Shown here: in pieces, positions 6,087 to 7,025 of the stretch
Position numbering within the stretch: position 1 is the first letter of the stretch
How the letters are laid out: each line of letters begins with the position of its first letter
Assembly: GCA_050116035.1 (NCBI GenBank)
Contig: JASFPJ010000170.1
Location: forward strand, 1 to 7,025
Direction: 5' to 3'
Length of the DNA: 7,025 nucleotides
DNA from: SOIA01 sp050116035
Lineage (GTDB): Bacteria > Acidobacteriota > Aminicenantia > Aminicenantales > Aminicenantaceae
Translations under genes and position numbers: made by a program
Notes under the pieces: generated by a model
The model's input: the letters and a program-made list of their open reading frames with translations, nothing else
Databases searched by the model: none
What the model was told of the DNA's origin: nothing

Positions 6087-6175
6087 TAGGTTACGAGAGT
6101 TATAACCGAGGAATATTATATTAAATTTGGATAGTCGATCCGCTCAATAGAGTTAATTTAAGGAATTTCTTTTTC

Positions 6176-6212
6176 TGTTCGGATACGGACAAAAATTGTT
6201 CGAGAGTGGACA
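6176..6212 (+). promoter_or_regulatory. Tandem upstream activator sites for a sigma-54 enhancer-binding protein (predicted)
   Basis: Two 16-bp copies of TGTTCG-N5-GGACA occur at 6176-6191 and 6197-6212. Each is an imperfect inverted repeat (TGTnCG/CGnACA type in the first), and they share 11 defined bases. They begin 21 bp apart, two helical turns, so both lie on the same DNA face. Their centres are about 96 and 75 bp upstream of the predicted start of the sigma-54 promoter at 6253-6270, the usual range for activators of the NtrC class. The binding protein is not encoded in the window. Confidence 0.6.
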
Positions 6213-6252
6213 TAGAATATATTGTGCACTTCGAATTAATCAGGAGATAAAC

Positions 6253-6270
6253 TTGGCATAATATTTGCAC
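6253..6270 (+). promoter_or_regulatory. Predicted sigma-54 (RpoN) promoter of the FtsX-like permease
   Basis: TTGGCATAATATTTGCAC matches the -24/-12 consensus, with GG at 6255-6256 and GC at 6267-6268 separated by exactly 10 nt and a full TTGCA at -12. Transcription would start near 6280, giving a 47-nt leader to ATG 6327. The paired upstream sites at 6176-6212 strengthen the call. Confidence 0.75.
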
Positions 6271-6326
6271 TTTAGAGCAGGGAATAGAGTGTAAATTGCA
6301 TATAAATCATTCCAAGAGGTACTAAG

Positions 6327-7025
6327 ATGTTCATTAACTATTTGAAAACTGCCTTTCGAAACCTGAAACGACATACTGGATATTCTTTTATCAATATCGT
6401 GGGCCTTTCCATCGGTATGGCCTGCTTCATCTTAATTGCCCTGGTGATTCGGGGGGAGTTTCAGGTAGACAAGTTTCACGAGCGAGCGGACCGGATCTAC
6501 CGGGTGATTCGTGTGGATAATTACAGTGGCGAGACCATACGGGTCGCTCTCACTCAGGCACCTCTTGCTGCAGCCCTGAAACGGGATTTTCCTGATGTCG
6601 AAAAAGCAGCCTGTTTTAATTATATTGGGGAAGAGCTGGTCAGATACGGAAATAAAAAAATCAAACAAGATTGGATAAGCTTGGCTGAATCCGATTTTTT
6701 TGAAATTTTTTCTTATACCTTTCTGGCCGGTACTCCAGAATCAGCCTTGAAACAACCTCACTCTGCTGTTTTAACAGAAGAAGTCTCACAAAAACTTTTT
6801 GGAGAAGAAGATCCCATCGGTAAAATCCTCCATATCCGCAATATGCCGGATGTGATGGTATCGGCAGTCATTAAAGATCATAAAGATTCCCATCTCCATT
6901 TTTCCATTATCCTGCCCTTTTCACTCTACCGGGAGATTGGCGTTAACATCGACAATTGGAACCAGTACAACTACACCACTTATGTCCAGCTTCAGGAAAA
7001 CGCCGATTCAGCCGCATTCGGGGTC
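6327..7025 (+). CDS. FtsX/MacB-type ABC transporter permease, N-terminal part (3' end outside window)
   Basis: ATG 6327 opens 233 codons that run off the right edge. AAGAGGT sits about 6 nt upstream. The N-terminus NYLKTAFRNLKRHTGYSFIN is the typical cytoplasmic start of long FtsX-like permeases, followed by transmembrane helix 1 at about 20-44 (INIVGLSIGMACFILIALVI). It then shows the MacB-type periplasmic core-domain entry: a degenerate form of the DElsyDrFH segment (GEFQVDKFHERADRIYRV, near 44-61), then ESDFFEIFSYTFLAGTPESAL, SAVLTEEVSQKLFGEEDPIGK and the region to the edge. Full-length members are usually about 800 residues with a duplicated permease half and act with a separate ATPase to move substrates or transmit mechanical force across the periplasm. 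The ATPase is not in the window and the cargo is unknown. The gene is divergent from the serine hydrolase and driven by the sigma-54-type promoter upstream. Confidence 0.92.
   Translation, partial: MFINYLKTAFRNLKRHTGYSFINIVGLSIGMACFILIALVIRGEFQVDKFHERADRIYRVIRVDNYSGETIRVALTQAPLAAALKRDFPDVEKAACFNYIGEELVRYGNKKIKQDWISLAESDFFEIFSYTFLAGTPESALKQPHSAVLTEEVSQKLFGEEDPIGKILHIRNMPDVMVSAVIKDHKDSHLHFSIILPFSLYREIGVNIDNWNQYNYTTYVQLQENADSAAFGV

Larger units (their letters stand above)
6008..6326. other. 319-bp divergent intergenic regulatory region
   Basis: No credible gene is present. Towards the permease it holds the paired enhancer-like sites and sigma-54 promoter listed separately. Towards the serine hydrolase only weak sigma-70 signals are visible: TATAAT on the minus strand at 6120-6115 without a good -35, or TTGAGC (6147-6142) with 17 nt to TTAATA. 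No GG-N10-GC element faces the serine hydrolase. It also contains a perfect palindrome at 6075-6086 and an inverted repeat GGTTA/TAACC at 6089-6107. Confidence 0.7.

Noticed and set aside
6238..6250. An IHF-like sequence AATCAGGAGATAA between the enhancer-like sites and the sigma-54 promoter.
   Set aside because: It has one mismatch in the TTR part and lies almost against the -24 box, too close for the usual DNA-bending site. The IHF consensus is too loose to support a call.
6281..6313. A possible leader hairpin GGAAT/ATTCC next to the permease ribosome binding site.
   Set aside because: There are only five base pairs with a 23-nt loop and no inner pairing, so it is not a convincing riboswitch or attenuator.

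Overview
The window carries six protein-coding genes. Five lie head-to-tail on the minus strand (in transcription order: serine hydrolase, M19 dipeptidase, Fe-S aldo/keto reductase, Ntn-type amide hydrolase with a TPR tail, and the start of a tricorn-like protease). The sixth is the start of an FtsX/MacB-type permease, divergent on the plus strand at the right end. The first and last genes run off the window. Every gene has a purine-rich Shine-Dalgarno sequence, and all five minus-strand products have an export signal. This suggests a bacterium with a periplasm or outer compartment. Strong SD use argues against Bacteroidota, although the permease type is common there. The mix (tricorn-type S41 proteases, exported AKR-ferredoxin fusions, long FtsX-like permeases, sigma-54 control) fits an Acidobacteriota/Aminicenantes-like or similar deep-branching Gram-negative lineage. 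That placement is a low-confidence inference.

Layout. 1-612: N-terminal part of a secreted beta-propeller protease (tricorn/S41 type). 672-1820: secreted cysteine Ntn hydrolase with C-terminal TPRs, starting at TTG, with its own likely sigma-70 promoter at 1880-1908. 1951-3324: TAT-exported aldo/keto reductase with two C-terminal Fe-S cysteine motifs, preceded by a strong sigma-54 promoter at 3358-3374. 3397-4623: secreted M19 (renal-dipeptidase-like) metallopeptidase. 4624-4879: a 256-bp spacer with a candidate promoter and a hairpin just after the upstream stop codon. 4880-6007: secreted beta-lactamase-fold serine hydrolase. 6008-6326: a divergent regulatory region holding a second sigma-54 promoter and two phased 16-bp sites resembling enhancer-binding-protein sites. 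6327-7025: the start of an ABC-type permease.

How it may work together. Four of the five minus-strand products are predicted secreted hydrolases acting on peptide, amide or ester bonds, so the cluster looks like an extracytoplasmic peptide/amide breakdown locus (inference). The AKR is the odd member: an exported redox protein with its own sigma-54 promoter. The most notable regulatory observation is that two genes at opposite sides of the cluster, the AKR and the divergent permease, carry near-identical -24/-12 elements (TTGGCAT...TTGCA). The permease promoter also has a tandem pair of sites 21 bp apart. This suggests a sigma-54 regulon that includes an ABC-type export or stress module. No RNA genes, insertion sequences, CRISPR arrays or replication origins were seen.
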